Of a DNA stretch of 6,327 nucleotides, positions 6,024 through 6,327 are shown piece by piece. Position 1 is the first letter of the stretch. The number at the start of each line of letters is the position of its first letter. The position numbers and the translations under genes are program-made. This stretch comes from Massilia sp. UBA2709 (GTDB lineage: Bacteria > Pseudomonadota > Gammaproteobacteria > Burkholderiales > Burkholderiaceae_D), in the NCBI GenBank assembly GCA_002354135.1, contig DEKZ01000273.1, forward strand, positions 1 through 6,327, written 5' to 3'. Under the pieces are notes generated by a model. The model ran no database searches and was not told the origin of the DNA. It saw only the letters and a list, made by a program, of their open reading frames with translations.

Positions 6024-6327
6024 TTAACGCCCGGCCAGCAGGCTCTCGAGGACCTTCCAGTCTACCGGCTTGGTGAGGTGGTGATCGATGCCGCTGGTCT
6101 TCGAGCGGGCCCGGTCCACCTGTTGCCCCCAGCCGGTGAGCGCGATGATCTTCATGGCGGCGAAACGCGGATCGGCGCGCAGGCGCTGCGCCACGGCGTA
6201 GCCGTCCATCTCGGGCATGCCGATGTCGAGCACCACGGCGTCGGGCGGGATGTCGGCCGTGGCGTCGAGGGCCGCCAGCGCCGCCGGCCCGTCGTAGCGC
6301 ACCTCGACCGTCGCGCCTTTCAATTCC
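6024..6327 (-). CDS. Response-regulator receiver domain, C-terminal end of a hybrid histidine kinase or a regulator (5' end missing)
   Basis: This is a phosphoacceptor (REC, CheY-like) domain of a two-component or phosphorelay system. On the minus strand the frame is open to the window edge (first full codon GAA at 6326), so the gene begins outside. The in-frame TTG at 6323 is an internal leucine, since the sequence there (ELKGATVEVRYDGPAAL) matches strand 2 and helix 2 of REC domains. The phosphoacceptor is the Asp in VVLDIGMPEMDGY (codon 6225-6227), the switch threonine lies in IIALTGWG (6135-6137) and the conserved lysine in LTKPVD (6069-6071). The protein ends 14 residues after this lysine with no output domain. 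The style (DGPAAL, LDIGMPEMDGY, DHHLTKPVD) is typical of receivers at the end of hybrid sensor kinases, the more likely identity; a stand-alone CheY-like regulator is possible. The acidic pocket residues lie outside the window. Confidence 0.85.
   Translation of the reverse strand, partial: ELKGATVEVRYDGPAALAALDATADIPPDAVVLDIGMPEMDGYAVAQRLRADPRFAAMKIIALTGWGQQVDRARSKTSGIDHHLTKPVDWKVLESLLAGR

Noticed and set aside
6321..6323. TTG as the start of a 99-residue response regulator
   Set aside because: It would lack the first beta-strand and the acidic pocket of the receiver fold, and the frame stays open to the window edge, so it is an internal leucine.
1..6327. CRISPR array, insertion sequence, tRNA or defence/toxin system
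   Set aside because: No regularly spaced repeats, transposase motifs, terminal inverted repeats or tRNA-like cloverleaf were seen; all coding space is explained by four genes of ordinary families.

Overview
The window is a GC-rich stretch with dense coding and strong G/C third-position bias. It most resembles a Gram-negative betaproteobacterium, with Massilia or another Oxalobacteraceae/Burkholderiales member as the best guess. That guess rests on protein style (PaoABC-type aldehyde oxidoreductase, Tat-exported PhoD, secreted beta-helix protein with an 'anchor Q' C-terminus) and composition, not on a marker gene.

Layout: (1) 1-2115 (+) is the 3' part of a molybdenum hydroxylase large subunit, very close to the PaoC/YagR family. 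(2) 2116-2520 is a 405-nt non-coding gap with a hairpin near its start and, at its end, a candidate PhoB-dependent promoter made of a degenerate Pho box and a -10 element at canonical spacing. (3) 2521-4200 (+) encodes a complete PhoD-family alkaline phosphatase with a twin-arginine signal that also carries a lipobox. (4) 4201-4484 is a convergent intergenic region holding palindromes, a strong intrinsic terminator for the minus-strand gene and a tandem 11-bp repeat. (5) 4485-5726 (-) encodes a complete secreted right-handed beta-helix protein. (6) 5727-6023 is an AT-richer leader with several inverted repeats, then a weak terminator-like hairpin and a C-rich (minus strand) stretch downstream of (7), a receiver domain at 6024-6327 (-) whose gene runs off the window edge.

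The genes do not look like one system. The aldehyde oxidoreductase belongs to an operon lying mostly upstream. phoD appears to be its own phosphate-starvation unit. The beta-helix gene is a separate convergent unit, and the receiver domain ends a signalling gene reading toward it. I see no CRISPR array, insertion sequence, tRNA or rRNA, and no convincing undescribed system. The most useful non-obvious observations are the candidate Pho box, the Tat/lipobox signal of PhoD and the inverted-repeat-rich leader of the beta-helix gene.
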